DNA of 64,000 nucleotides. Origin: Begonia masoniana (lineage: Eukaryota > Streptophyta > Magnoliopsida > Cucurbitales > Begoniaceae). Under the pieces are notes generated by a model. It worked only from the letters and a program-made list of their open reading frames with translations, was not told the DNA's origin and ran no database searches. Positions within the stretch are counted from its first letter, which is position 1. Every line of letters begins with the position of its first letter. The stretch spans positions 50,185,646-50,249,645 of the forward strand of contig CM039508.1 in NCBI GenBank assembly GCA_022432975.1, read 5' to 3'. Shown here piece by piece: positions 35,659-47,782 of the stretch. The translations under genes were made by a program, and so were the position numbers.

Positions 35659-36170
35659 GATTAAATCACATGCATAATTCAATATTCTCATTTAATAAAC
35701 ATAATCAAATTATATACTTAACATTCAAATACATCATCAAAAACTTAGTTAGACTTAAACACCATTTAAGTCAACAAAAGGTACCCGGTTTGATGGACCA
35801 GCTTGTATCGAGGGGAGCCTTTCGTTTTAAAATTTTTTTGGAGGCTATTTCAAAGATTAGGACTCCGATTTTCTACAATTTTCAGAAAAATGAGATCAGG
35901 TTTGGGGATTTTAAACAAAATGGTCTCGGATTAGAGGATTTTCGGCGATAAGAATGCTCGGGTTTGGGATTTTCGGCAATGAGGAGGCTCGAGTTTAGGA
36001 TTTTCGGCGATTAGGAGGCTTGGGTTCTGGATTTTCACCGATTAGAAGGCTCTGGTTTTGGATTTTCAACATTAGAGGCCTCGGGTTTAAGTTCTCGATG
36101 ATAAGGATTCGGATTTTGAGATTTTCAGGGATGAGGGGTGAGATTTGAGGATTTTCAGCGACAAAAAATC
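35659..36170 (+). repeat. Degenerate ~32-bp tandem repeat (about 35925-36160)
   Basis: About seven imperfect repeats of a unit like GGATTTTCGGCGATTAGG then AGGCTCGGGTTT, e.g. at 35935, 35967, 36000 and 36031. They lead into the GC-rich arm of a Mutator-like remnant. 35659-35920 shows nothing recognisable. Confidence 0.65.
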
Positions 36171-38215
36171 ACGAATTCAACGATGTTTCTGTCGGTTTCA
36201 GACGATGGAGGGTGCACAGTGGGCTGATGTTATATATACTGACGGGGGATCGGCCCCCAGTTTGAGGGTGAACTCCCCCTTTTCTCAGCCCTAGGGCTGA
36301 ACACGGGGGGTCGTGTCTTGAACAAAGTCCCCCGTGTTCAACACACGAGTTTGTGAAGTCAAAATTCAATGATTTGAATGTCAGAGCTCGGGTTATTCAC
36401 AGCATGATAACCAACATCATTCTACCTCGAGATGGACATAGAGATCTCGTGAGCTGCATGGATCAACCCTGGCTTTGTGATTTTAGGTCACATGCATGAG
36501 ATCGGTCAGATGTGCAACAAGAATCTGTCGTACGACACGTTGATACAGAAGATCGTCGAGCGAGCTCAGATTCAGCTATCGACTGGAGAGCATATGAGAG
36601 CACAGAGATCCGGCAATATATTTGATAGGCTTCATTTGATTCAGATGGACTTAGTTGAAGTCAACAAGACTGAGGTGTTCAATCAAGATCAAGGGCCTCC
36701 ACCTCTGCAGATGTTCTTATGGAGGACGCCCCCGCTCGGCCGTTATCCCCCCAGACTGCTAGGAGGTGGGACAGGATAGAACAAAGAGTGGATTTCCTCG
36801 TAGGCAAAGTCGAGGAGCTCACTGTAACACACTGAGAGCTGTGAGCTAGCTGAGTCACACAAAGAGCTGAAGAAATTTTTCATGGATTGGGTAGAGCAAG
36901 ACGACGACGATGTCTAACCGTAGTTTAGTTTATGTTTTGTATGTCATTTTATGTATTTTACTTTAAAATGAAATACAAAATATAATTTATGTTTGTACTT
37001 TAATTTATGCTATTAATAGTATGATTGTACTTTAGTTTAGTTTATTTTTATAGAAATTACAGCCGAATAGTCATACATTTCTGTCTCTCCCGTGTATAGA
37101 AGATTTCTGCACATAATCGTTGAACAGTTGTGACCATGCAGTTGTTGAAACTTTTTATTTGAAATGTAAGTTCATTTTGCATCTCTGAACCATGCAGTCA
37201 CTAATCACATCCGTCTTCACACACTGTCGTCAGTCGCCGAGATTCATTTTTAATGAATTTGATCTCATGACCATTATTCAAAGCATACTATATTATTTCT
37301 TTTCTAATTATCTTTAAAGAGCTATATTTTTTTTTTTTTTAGATAAAATCTCATTGAAATTTCTTTCCTTATCGGTATGCTTTTCACTTCATCATCTTCC
37401 GAGTCGACCGATGTTCAAAGCTCATCGTCTACTACTTTTGACGTCGATTGCAGCTCTATTTCTACATTACCATCAAAGTAATCGAATGGCTGAAGATCAC
37501 CATATATGGGTGTGGAGTACGAATACCAGTCCATATTGACATCACAACTTTTTGTCTTGTCTAAATCAATTGATCTACTAGAATCAGAATCCATCGATGT
37601 CGCTAATATAGAGAAAATTTGCCGAAACAAGAAAGAGTAGAGGTTTGAGGGTCTTTTTTTTTCCAGTAGTGGATGAGAACCGGGGAGGGGGGGGGGGTGT
37701 GTTTCCTTATATAGTGTCGAAAATCAACGACCCACCGTTCTCCGGCAAAATAATTGAGATCGGGGGGCCGTTTCGGGACGACGACCCCCAGTTTTCAATC
37801 TTACAAAAAGTTAGGGCCAACAACGGGGGGCTGATCCGGGGAAGTGACCTCTCGTTCCCGAGAACCTTGAAAAGGGAGAGACAGAGAACAGGGGGCCGAT
37901 CTCGTTTTCAATCTTACCAAAAATTTAGGGCCAACAAGGGGGGGACAATTCGGGGCGTTGACCCCTTGTTCTTGATAACCTTGGAAAGGGAAAGGTAGAG
38001 AACGGGGGGGCTGATTCGGGACGGTGACCCCTCGTTCTCGAATCAAGTGCGGTGCACATTGAACGGGGGGTCTCCACCCTCCACATCGACCCTCCTACCC
38101 AATATGTCCAGTTCCACGTAAGCACTGGACAGATCGGTGGACCGTTCAATTTAGATCGGCCCCCCCATCTCGGAGTAAATTGAGAACGGGGGGTGATCGG
38201 TTTCCCACTAGGGTA
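36171..38215. mobile_element. Mutator-like element remnant A
   Basis: The layout parallels the complete element at 42199-47782. A GC-rich end (36180-36345) comes first, then a plus-strand transposon-protein remnant (about 36430-36905, with MILGHMHEIGQMCNKNLSYD and a C-terminal acidic DDDDV). A minus-strand transposase N-terminal remnant follows (37340-37606), then a second GC-rich end with repeated ACGGGGGG and GATCGG motifs (37677-38215). The central transposase is deleted. Ends and target duplication are not defined. Confidence 0.55.
37340..37606 (-). pseudogene. MuDR-type transposase N-terminal acidic segment, remnant A
   Basis: It reads MDSDSSRSIDLDKTKSCDVN then DDELRTSVDSEDDE-like acidic sequence. 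This matches in order the minus-strand segment at about 46160-46420 (KIDSNSSRSIASDERSTSDA, DDELRIPVGSDDEEVES). The flanking DNA at 37080-37340 also aligns with 45960-46160. No catalytic region remains. Confidence 0.55.
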
Positions 38216-39590
38216 TGATTTCTTACATTTTAGATAGTTTAAGATTTTAGTTGTTAAAATTTTTAGTGTAGGGTTATTTCAAATTAAACTTATACTTTGG
38301 GATTCAAATTGGATTTAACCCTATATTATATCTCCTTAAAATGAGATATTTTATGATCTTTCCAAATATAGAAAATTTAAAATTAACAATAAAAAATCTC
38401 AATAATAAAAATATATAGAAAATGCCTCATATTTTTTTTTTAAAAAAAATACTTAATGGTCGAGTAAAGTCATACCTTAACGAATGAGGTCATTCACGTA
38501 TAAATCTTCAACTATTTTTTATATAAATATAACCTTCATCTTTTAGTCGTCAGCAATTTAGACTATATTGTCAATTTATTCGTTAAATTTAACACATATA
38601 TACAATTTTTTCATTTAATAGTATGTTAACTTCATTTCTTACTCCCCTAATAATTTCAAACTCTCACGTGCGATTTACAAAGTTCAAAATCGCTTGATAT
38701 GAGATCAATAGAAAAAATATCGTTGAATAAAATCAAACTCTAACGTTTGATATCATTTTAAGATTAAATCTTAAACTCTTTTTTTAGACAAACAGAAACT
38801 TCACATTTCATCTACTAACAATTTATACTATATCGTCAATTTATTCGTTAAATTTAGCACATATATATCGTGTTTTCCATTATTTAATAAGGTGTTTTAA
38901 CCTGATGTCTTACTTCTTTGAAGATTTATAACTCGATTTCAAACTCTCTCACTCGATTGGGAGAGTTCAAAATTATCGAATATGAGATCAATATAATTCG
39001 AAATTAGGTTAGATAGCGTCGTAAGGTTCAGCAATCGTATACATTTTAATTAAATTGAATACATGGTATTTATGTGTCATATTGAACGGATAAATTGACG
39101 GTATATTCTAAGTTGTTAATAACTAAAAGACAGATGTTCGATTTATCCAAAAAAAAATAGTAGAAAGTCTAATCTATAAATGATATTAAACGTTGTGATC
39201 TAAATTGTAAGTTACTCTAAAGAAATCTCATTACTAAGTTGATACTCAATAACAATAATAAATAATAAATAATTGATGTTTTTCCTTAAAAAAATACTTA
39301 ATAGTTGTTTGAATTCACCATTAAAATAGAAGTTGAGGTTGTTATGGGTAGGTAAACGTTAAACTGTAAAGGTTGGATCTTTATTAATTATAACTTAATT
39401 AAGATTAATGCGACATAACAACCCACTAAACATTGTTCGGCCGACTTAAGTAAATAAACGTGATTTCATTTTCAATACGGATGAAGACAGAGAGAAAGAG
39501 AGAGTTTAGAGAGAGAGAGAGAGAGACATGACAGCAGCAAAGAACAGAACTTGTCGTCGATGTTGCGGCGAATCACGAATGTATTTTTGC
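38216..39590. other. AT-rich upstream region of the P450 with three dispersed-repeat copies
   Basis: Copies of the repeat described at 2327-2530 lie at about 38540-38720 (+), 38800-39000 (+) and 39040-39150 (inverted). Landmarks are GTCAATTTATTCGTTAAATT, CATATATA and TTTCATTTAATA. A GA run is at about 39490-39530. No gene is seen. Confidence 0.55.
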
Positions 39591-39591
39591 G

Positions 39592-39727
39592 CACGTGTAG
39601 ATCATGCGAGAAAGTTCTCAGTTTCTGCGTTCAAATTGCAAGGACAGATCACAGGACGACCAGTGGGGACGAAGCTCTGAAAAGTAATTCCAATGGCTTC
39701 CCTAGTTGAGTAAACCCATTTATAAAG
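39592..39727 (+). promoter_or_regulatory. G-box and TATA box of the CYP94C-like gene
   Basis: CACGTG at 39592-39597 is a perfect G-box, the core site for MYC2-type bHLH factors. TATAAAG lies at 39721-39727, about 70 nt before the ATG. Jasmonate induction of CYP94 genes through MYC2 is established in Arabidopsis; that it applies here is inference from the motif and gene identity. Confidence 0.6.
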
Positions 39728-39796
39728 CCTCGGCTTTCCATCTGCAGCTTCTGCATATTTATTTATCACGACGCTTTTGAAGAAGCTTCGTTGATA

Positions 39797-41401
39797 ATGG
39801 CTTCCATGCCGACAACCTTCTGCATTTTATTCTTCTTCTTCACCGCTCTCTTCTCTGTCTTTTCTTTCTTTCTTTACATCTTGAGGATAAAGCTTTGGTG
39901 CAACTGTGAAGTTTGCCGGAGCTACTTATCCTGTAACTGGGTTAATGAGTTTCGTAATCTCTCCGATTGGTATACTCATCTTCTCAGAAAGTCGCCGACC
40001 GGAACTATTCACGTTCACGTCCTCGGAAACATTATTACTGCCAACCCCGACAACGTCGAGCATATTCTGAAGACGAAATTTGAAAATTATCCGAAAGGGA
40101 AACGTTTCTCGGTGATTCTCGGCGATCTTCTCGGTCGAGGTATTTTCAACGTCGACGGCGATGAATGGTTGTTTCAACGGAAAATGGCGAGTTTGGAGCT
40201 CGGAAGCTTTTCCGTCCGAACTTTCGCTAACGAGATCGTAGCCGGCGAGATTAAGAGCAGGCTGATTCCTCTCCTCTCTTCAGTTTCTGAAAAAAAAGAT
40301 CAAATCCTGGATTTACAGGACGTCTTCCGACGATTCTCCTTCGATATTATCTGCAAATTCTCATTCGGATTAGACCCAGGTTGCCTGGAGTTATCTCTTC
40401 CGATTTCTGATTTTGCAGAGGCGTTCGATCTCGCGACGAAACTATCGGCTGAGCGAGGGATGACTCTATCTCCGATCATCTGGAAGCTGAAGCGGATTCT
40501 GAAATTAGGATCAGAGAAGAAGCTGGAAGAAGCCATCAAACTAGTGAATATTCTAGCAGCGGAGATGATAAAGCAGCGACGAAACCTCGGTGTCGACGAA
40601 AAACAAGATCTTCTGTCGCGTTTCATGGCTTCCATCGACAACGACTGCTATCTCCGAGACATCGTCATCAGCTTTCTCTTGGCCGGTCGGGACACTGTTG
40701 CGGCCGCGCTAACTAGCTTTTTCTGGTTATTGTCAAACAATCCACAGGTGGAATCCGAGATCAGAGAGGAAATAAACCGGGTCATGGGTCAAAATATGGA
40801 GCCTGATAGCTTTGAAGCCATGAAAGAAATGCATTATGTTCATGCAGCATTGTATGAAAGTATGCGTCTTTTCCCGCCTGTTCAGTTCGACTCAAAGTTC
40901 GCCGAGGAAGACGACATTTTTCCCGGTGATTCCTTGAACTCAGTCTTTTTAAACATTCTCTAAATTTCCGATAAACACGGAGACGATAAAATATTGAAAT
41001 CAAATGAATGTTTTGGTCAAAGAAAATGACTGTAATTCTTTGCTTTTTTACCAGATGAAACATTGGTCCGAAAAGGAACCCGTGTTACTTACCACCCGTA
41101 TGCAATGGGTCGGATGGAGCCGATCTGGGGGCCCGATTGCCTGGACTTCAAACCTGAAAGGTGGCTCAAGAATGGACTTTTCTCACCCCAAAACCAGTTC
41201 AAGTACCCGGTTTTTCAAGCGGGTCTTAGGATTTGCCTGGGGAAGGAAATGGCAGTGATGGAGATGAAGAGTGTAGTGGTTGCGTTGGTGAAACGGTTTC
41301 AAATTCGGGTGGTCGGACCCGACAAGGCTCCCAGATTCGCCCCGGGACTCACGGCCAACTTGAGTGGTGGGTTGCCGGTTCAAATCCAAGAAATAATCTA
41401 A
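39797..41401 (+). CDS. CYP94C1: Cytochrome P450, CYP94C type (jasmonoyl-isoleucine oxidase)
   Basis: CDS join(39797..40925,41055..41401), 491 aa. An N-terminal membrane anchor (about residues 10-30) precedes the catalytic body. The CNCEVC, NLSDWYTHLLRKSPT and NYPKGKRFSVILGDLLGRGI stretches are characteristic of CYP94C. P450 signatures are the I-helix AGRDT, K-helix ESMR, FKPERW, and the haem loop FQAGLRICLGKE with its Cys ligand. CYP94C enzymes oxidise jasmonoyl-isoleucine at the omega position to the 12-carboxy form, lowering active hormone, in the endoplasmic reticulum. The 129-nt intron (donor CCCG then GTGATT, acceptor ACCAG) falls in the DDxFPDxT region; this gene is intronless in Arabidopsis. 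The start is ATG 39797, as 39791 is TTG. A G-box and TATA box lie upstream. No defects are seen. Confidence 0.93.
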
Positions 41402-42198
41402 ATCATGTCGAAAATAACTTTTTGGGGTGGGGCGAAAATCAATGATGCACAAAAAGGGGGTTTGATAGTAATTTAGTAATAGTTTTGTGCCAATTGTGTA
41501 AATAGTTATTTTGTTTATTTAGTCATAATACATATTAAAATCTAAAATAAGATTATTTAAAAGAGTTAGATAAAACAACATAATTAGTAATAGTTTTGTG
41601 CCAATTGTGTAAATAGTTATTTTGTTTATTTAGTCTTAATACATATTAAAATCTTAAACAACATAATTAGACAACATGGTTAAAAAATTAAACATGATTT
41701 CAAATAAAACAAAACAAACTAATTTACTCAAAATTGTACACGAAACAAAAACGTACTAATTTATGATTTTTTTTTTTTTGTTTGTAAGTTTAGTTGGACT
41801 TGTATACCTAGCGAGAATATTTTCTTATTTGAAGTAAATTTTTTTTGATTATTTCAATTTCTTGACATATATTGTTACATGTACAGTCACATCATATCAT
41901 ATGTATATAAATATTTATTAATCATTAAGAGTGAAAAACATATTTTAGACCATAAATTTAAGATATTGATATAATTAATATCTTATTTGTTTTTACCTGA
42001 TAGATTTTGAATTTTAACATGTTAACAACTGAAGTAAAAAATTTTGTTAAAAACTATCGCGCAAACTACATGTAACCTTGACGTTTGATTTATTAATAGG
42101 TCAAAGTCTAAGATTCATTCAGTAAGAGAAAAAAAGTAGGGTGTCAACTTTTTGAATCTTCTAAGTTTGAGGTTCAAAAGGAAATAATTTTTTAAAAG
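41402..42198. other. P450 3' flank, AT-rich
   Basis: Contains a direct duplication: AATAGTTTTGTGCCAATTGT through TTTAGTC appears at about 41474 and again at about 41588. Otherwise nothing is recognised. Confidence 0.5.
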
Positions 42199-42599
42199 AT
42201 TTTTTTTTTTAAAAAAAAAACCTCAAACTATCGGTTTTTTCTAAAAAAACCTCAAATTTTACTATTTATTCGAGAGGCTAAAAAATAGGTTGAATTTTCA
42301 AGAACACCGCAGCATTTTTCTTCAAACACATTGCAACTACATCCCTACCACAGTTTTCCAACGAGGGTCGAGGCGAGTTTCTGACCTAATCTGTCGCTGC
42401 CGCTGGAGCGCCGAGGAGTGGAGCCTGGCTGGAGGAGTTGAGTGAGGACGAGGGTCGAGGCGTTCTGTCGCTGCCGGCGCCGCTGGAGCGCCGAGGAGTG
42501 GAGGATTGGTGGAGCGCCGAGGAGTGGAGGCTGTCGCTGCCGAATGCCGATTGCAGAACGCGGAATGCAGATTGCCGACTCCCCGATACCCTAAATTTT

Positions 42600-42777
42600 T
42601 ATTTACCTTCGGTTTTTCGGTTTGGTTCGGGTTTGCCTTCCACCCGAACCGAACCCGAACACAATTTGACTCACCCGACCCAAACACAAACAATCCCTCT
42701 TGGACCCGAACCTAACCCTAACCGAACCTTCGGTTCGGTTCGGTTCCTCGGGTTGGGTTCGGTTCTGCCCACCCCTA
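42600..42777 (-). repeat. CCGAACC-rich segment with hAT-like terminus
   Basis: Repeated CGGTTCGGTTCGG and CCGAACCC words end in CCCACCCCTA at 42777, i.e. TAGGGGTGGGCAGAACCGAA on the minus strand. That resembles the common start of plant hAT-type MITEs. The opposite terminus was not identified. It lies just inside the Mutator-like element's left end. Confidence 0.4.
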
Positions 42778-43267
42778 ATATTCAACTCCCCTATATAAAG
42801 CAGTGAACACGGCTTTGAAAAATCATACCTCAATTCCTCAATTCTCTTCCATTCTCTCCCTCGTTTCGTATTTTGACGATATTTTTCTGCGTTCCTCAAT
42901 TCCTCAATTCTCTTCAATTTTCTTCAATTCTCTCCCTCGTTTCGTATTTCAACGATATTTCTCTGCGTTCACACACCAGGTACGAAGGTTGTTTTTTTAT
43001 CATTTACTTTAGACATAAAAAAAAAACTCATATACAAAATATTAATCCGAGATTAAATTTTTTATGACGTATTGTTTATGCATTGTATTTTTATGGTTTA
43101 TATCAAAATTCTGAATGTATGAATATTTTAATTTTTATTTATTTATTTAAATATTTCTAATACTAGTTTCTCGATTACCGACGACTTTTTTCTCAATTAG
43201 TGTACTCTCTATGTTTTAACTTTTGTATTAAATTTTATTTTTACATGAACTTGACAGGATCTTACCA

Positions 43268-43817
43268 TGGAATTTTTGTCTCAAGATTGCCAAAGAAAGT
43301 TTGAGTAGGATATGCGAAAATGCTCAATAAACTTTTGCAATCATGTAGACTTTAGCGGTTGGGAGTCGTTGGGCATCAAAGAGATGTTTGAGAACATCGG
43401 CCTAAACAGGATCAATACATTGACATGCGAGACGTGCAAGAGAATAGTTCGCTTGTTCTACGCCAACCTGAGAGAGTCCGGGACAGATAGAGTTTTAACT
43501 AGTTTGAGGACGCACATTTTTTGGTTTGAATTTATGATACGGGTAGAGCAAGAGAATGAAGTCCTGGGGTTTAACATAAAAGGGGCGGAGCAATATTACC
43601 ATGCTTCCCGAGACTGCACTTTTTTTACATTGCCCGAGGAAGTAGAGAAGAGCGGATGAACTCGTCGTAGGACAGCGTGGGGTGGTCGCTTCTCAAAGAG
43701 AGTTGACGCAGACACAACATTATCTCGATGAGTCCTATAAAGAGATGAATGAGAGTTTCCAGACTTGGATGACAAACAATGCCACGGACTCAGACGATGA
43801 TGCCGCTTCTGCGTAGT
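43268..43817 (+). pseudogene. Plant transposon-associated protein remnant, copy B
   Basis: A 5' intron runs from CACCAG/GTACGA (about 42981) to TTGACAG (43257). The ATG at 43268 is followed by an in-frame TAG at 43307. The longest frame (43312-43659) carries LGIKEMFENIGLNRINTL, CKRIVRLFYANL and EVLGFNIKGAEQYYHASRDC. A frame change near 43655 leads to ELTQTQHYLDESYKEMNESF and the acidic tail TDSDDDAASA, ending at a TAG at about 43817. Function is unknown; it recurs with Mutator-like sequences twice more in this window. Confidence 0.65.
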
Positions 43818-44559
43818 TATATTAGTTGTTGTATGTAAATTTTATGTACTTTAAATTTAATTAAATATGAAATTGTATATGTTTTACAACTTAATTTTTG
43901 AAAAATCTCAAATTGTTGACATTTTAAATAAATAATTACAGAATAGCAGCAATTGCTGAAGCATGGTGCCTCAATATAAATTCTTGCAATACCAACTTGG
44001 TTCCTTGACACCAATTCTTTTTTTCTTAACACCATGAGATAGGAGGTTAATTTTTCATACATTTTCAATAGTTGGATCATTTTAACCTTATTGGTTTCAC
44101 AGATGTTATATTTTGCCCGTGTTGGATGACTCATTTTGAAAAATGACGACAATTCTTCGGTGCAAGATTTTCCATTTTAATCCCAATGAATTAATACTTA
44201 AAGAATAAATGAATAATTCACTAATGAATAAATAAAAAATAATAATAAATGGTATATTATAAAAATTTACAAATTTCTCCCACGGCCGCGTGTCGAAGAT
44301 TCCTGCGTCCTGTCAAATGTGTTAAAGCTCATGAATGTGTCATGCGAAACAACGCCTGAAGTTGATCCCCAGTTAGAACAAGTGCGAGTATTATACCCCT
44401 ACTACCGACATATACTACAACGTACGGTTGAGTTCCTCTTACTAACTCTTGAACTTGACGGCTCTTCGGCATTTCACACTCTTGTCTTCTTCGGCCTACC
44501 AGATTAATGCTGTCTTTTTGGCGGGAGGATTTTGTTCATACTTTGTACGGGCAGCCACA

Positions 44560-46420
44560 TTATTTGGCCTTGATGGGACTAATATTGTATGAGTACATCT
44601 GCAAGTATTTTGCCGTGTGATAGCATTCATGCACGTAGTCTTTCGACGCAACTCTCATCCAGTATATGCAAGGAATGGAATGGACACATGGGATTTCTGT
44701 AAGCTTCCACCTCGTGCAGTTGCACATACCCAAACTCATGTCCACATCGAATTGGTTGTATCCATTGTGGACTTGAAATCGTGAAGCTCCCACAAACGTT
44801 GCATGCCAATTTCTTGATGCAATCTTTAGCTTCCCAAGCTTTGTTTTTTTCTTGGGACACAGGATGTCATTCCAATCGGCTAGCTTCTCATATTTCTTCA
44901 CGATGCGAGTTACAAGCGTGTTCGGATCATCTCGAACATGGTCAGGATCGGTTTGTCCCTGACTGGCAAAAGAAGTGCATTGAATGACTCGCACAAATTA
45001 TTCAATCACAGTTCGCACTTGGGATTTTGAGAGAATACATAACTAGCCCAATAATTCGACTCTTCTGCTCGAAGCCATTTGTGGGCTTCTGGACATAGCC
45101 GGTAATTTCTACATTTCATGCTCGAAATGAGCCTCAGTGGGTGTTCTGGCCGCATTCCACATCGCATTTTGTATGTTTTGCCCCGAAAATAGTTTTTGAA
45201 ATTCGCATACTTATGTCGGAGGCAGAAACGGTGTTCAACATGTGCAAATTCTTCTCGAATAGCTCTCTGTAACCCCTAATATTTGCATGAACAACAGCGT
45301 CAATAAAACAATATTACACCCACAACGCCACAAAATTTGAAATAACATATAGAAATGTATCATACATTTTGTCGATTTGAAACAAGTGTCCAACCGCGCT
45401 CTATTCAGTGTTGAGGTCTTGCTTTAATATTTGTAAAAACCATGTCCATGAGTCCGCACACTCAGATTCGACGTTCGCAACAGCAACAGGGTAGATGCCA
45501 TCGTTTCTATCAATATTGACGGCTGTGAGAAGTTGGCCGACACATGACCCCTTTAGATGACAGTTATCTAAACAGAAAATGGGTCTTCCGCACTCTAGCA
45601 ACTCAGCCTTGCAAGTAGCCATGCACATATAGAATCTTTGGAATCTCAATTGATTAGAGCCCACTGGATTTTCATGAATTTTTACTGTGCTGCCCGGATT
45701 TGATCTGAATATTTCGGCTGCATATGACCACAGTTGCCCATACTGTTCGTCGCACTTCCCTTTGTTGAAGGTTCGAGCTATGCTTCTTGCTCTTGTTGCA
45801 AGACTGGGTGAAAATGTCGACGGTGAAGTCCTGCCTCACTGTCTCGATAATAGATGGGACGTCCCAGGTATGGTGACTTTTGAACCTGTCCAAGTAATGT
45901 TTCGCGATCTATTTTGCTGAAGTGTGTCGATTTTTAGCTTGTCTCGAACAGTAGTGCGAGTCGATCAAACTCTTTATTTGAAACGTTCGCTCATTTTGTA
46001 TCAACGAAGCATGCAGTCGCCACCCACATCCATCTTGACACTTAATCATCAGTCGACTCCTTTCACTTTTAGTGAATTTAATACCATACCCATTTTCTAA
46101 AGAATATTTATGTATTTCGGCTTTCAGTTTCTGTAAAGAACCATATTGTCTACCTTAATGAAATCTTATTGAGATTTGTTCTCTTACCGGTCTACTTTCC
46201 ACTTCCTCGTCATCTGAGCCGACAGGTATTCGAAGTTCATCGTCTAGCGTTTTGGAGGTTGAATAGACGAATATTTTTTCATTTACATATACGTCATCGA
46301 ATGCTCGTATATCACCATATGCACACGTGCTGTCCAAATCCCAATCCATTTCGGCATCACTAGTTGATCTCTCGTCTGATGCAATCGATCTACTTGAATT
46401 AGAATCTATTTTAGTCGCTA
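44560..46420 (-). pseudogene. MuDR-type transposase, frameshifted
   Basis: In minus-strand order there is an acidic N-terminus (about 46420-46160, NSSRSIASDERSTSDAEMDW) and a transposase N-terminal half near 45890-45672 in broken frames (TFNKGK-type and SNPGSTVKI-type words). The MULE core at 45664-45401 has RFYMCMATCKAELLECGRP, LDNCHLKGSCVGQLLTAV and ADSWTWFLQILKQDL. A SWIM zinc finger lies at 44994-44560 (CNCTRWKLTEIPCVHSIPCI, YVHECYHTAKYLQMYS). Conserved catalytic-domain words are recognisable, but multiple stops and frame changes make it inactive. Confidence 0.8.
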
Positions 46421-47119
46421 ATAAAAAAATGTTAAAAAAAATTAATAAAATACAAAAGTAGAAATGTGGAGAGTACTGATCAGGATAATTCCCAAAAAAG
46501 ACTGTACTAGACAATCTCCTTAGACAGAATTACCTTTCTAAGTAAGTTCCCATGAAAGGCTGGAGGGGTCACAAACGGTCACACTTAAAATCTAATCTCC
46601 TAGACAGAACTCACTTACACAGTACAATTACACCGCTTAATTCGCAGTAGAATAAACAATAACAGTTGCAATCCAATTATTTACGGTATAGTAGATAAAT
46701 ATCTAGTAAATGATAAAATATAAAAAACCTTCGTACCTGGCAGGTGAACGCAAAAAAATATCACCGGAGCAGTAAAATAGTCTTCTGTAATAGAAAAAAA
46801 AGTATTAGAAATATTTAAATCAATAAACATAAATTAAAATATTCATACTTTCAAAATTTTGATAGAAACTTTTAAAATAAAAATACAATGAATAAATAAT
46901 ACATCAAAAAAACTTTAATTTCGGTTTAACACATTGTATATGAATTTTTTTAAACTATCTAAAGTAAATGATAAAAAAAGAACTTTCGTACCTGGTAGGT
47001 GAATACGGAGAAATATCGTCGAAATAGAAAACGAGAAAGAGAATCGAGAGAATTGAGGAAATGAGAGAGAATTGAGTTTGGTGTGATTTTTTTCACAGGC
47101 GAGAGCTGGTTTAAATAGG

Positions 47120-47580
47120 GCGGTGGAGTACGGCCGGTTCAGATGGACCGGCCGTACTCCACGGGGTAACAGGAGTCACGGGTTTCGTCCCCTAGTGGGG
47201 TGAGTACGGCCGGTCTAGTTGAATCGGCCGTACTCACCCCACAAAAAAATGAAACTCATGACTTTTGTCACGGGTTTTAACGGTACGAGTACAGCTGGTC
47301 CAGTCGGACCGGCCGTGCTCACCCCACTAAGGGACGAAACCCGTGACTCTTGTCACGGGTTTTGTCGGTGTGAGTACGGCCGATCCAGTCGGACCGACGG
47401 TACTCCCCCCTAAATGACAAAACCCGTGACAAAAGTCACGAGTTTTGTCCATAGAAGGACGGCTGGTCCAAGGACCAGTCGTCCTCCTTAACTGAATACG
47501 GCCGGTCCAGTCCAAGGACCAGCCGTCCTCCTTAACAGAGTACGATCGGTTCAGCTAGACCAGTCGTACTCAGCCTGCTT
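47120..47580. repeat. Cluster of nested palindromes (CGGCCG hairpins)
   Basis: Repeated hairpins built on GAGTACGGCCGGTC and GACCGGCCGTACTC occur at about 47127-47160, 47201-47236 and 47287-47322. Divergent ones lie around 47367-47406 and 47440-47580 (GGACGGCTGGTCC and GGACCAGCCGTCC). CACGGGTTTCGTCCC and GGGACGAAACCCGTG form an outer palindrome around them. They sit in the subterminal region of the Mutator-like element. Confidence 0.85.
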
Positions 47581-47782
47581 ATTTTGCAAAAAAATTGCAA
47601 AATGGACCGGCCGTACTCAATAACGAATGACAGCCTCTTCACCCCCTGTGAGGTTGAAATTGCATATTTTCAATACTTTAAGGTTTTTCTCGATGAATAG
47701 TAAAATTTTAGGTTTTTTTTAGGAAAAACCGATAGTTTGAGTTTTTTTTTTTTTTAAAACCCTTTTTTTTAAAAAAAAAATC

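Larger units (their letters stand above)
42199..47782. mobile_element. Mutator-like element (about 5.6 kb) with terminal inverted repeats
   Basis: The left terminus 42199-42274 (poly-A/T, then CCTCAAACTATCGGTTTTTT and CTCAAATTTTACTATT) is matched inverted by 47685-47782 (AATAGTAAAATTTTAGG, AAAAACCGATAGTTTGAG). A second inner inverted pair, 42836-43010 against 46955-47075, holds AATTCTCT, TTTCGTATTTCAACGATATT and ACCAGGTACGAAGGTTGTTT. Inside are a plus-strand transposon-protein pseudogene and a minus-strand MuDR-type transposase pseudogene, each starting near its own end. TATA-like boxes at 42791 (plus) and about 47111-47120 (minus) face inward. No convincing 9-bp target duplication was found. 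All ORFs are broken, so it is inactive. Confidence 0.78.

Noticed and set aside
39791..39796. P450 start two codons upstream
   Set aside because: 39791-39793 is TTG; the first true ATG is 39797 and gives a normal membrane anchor.
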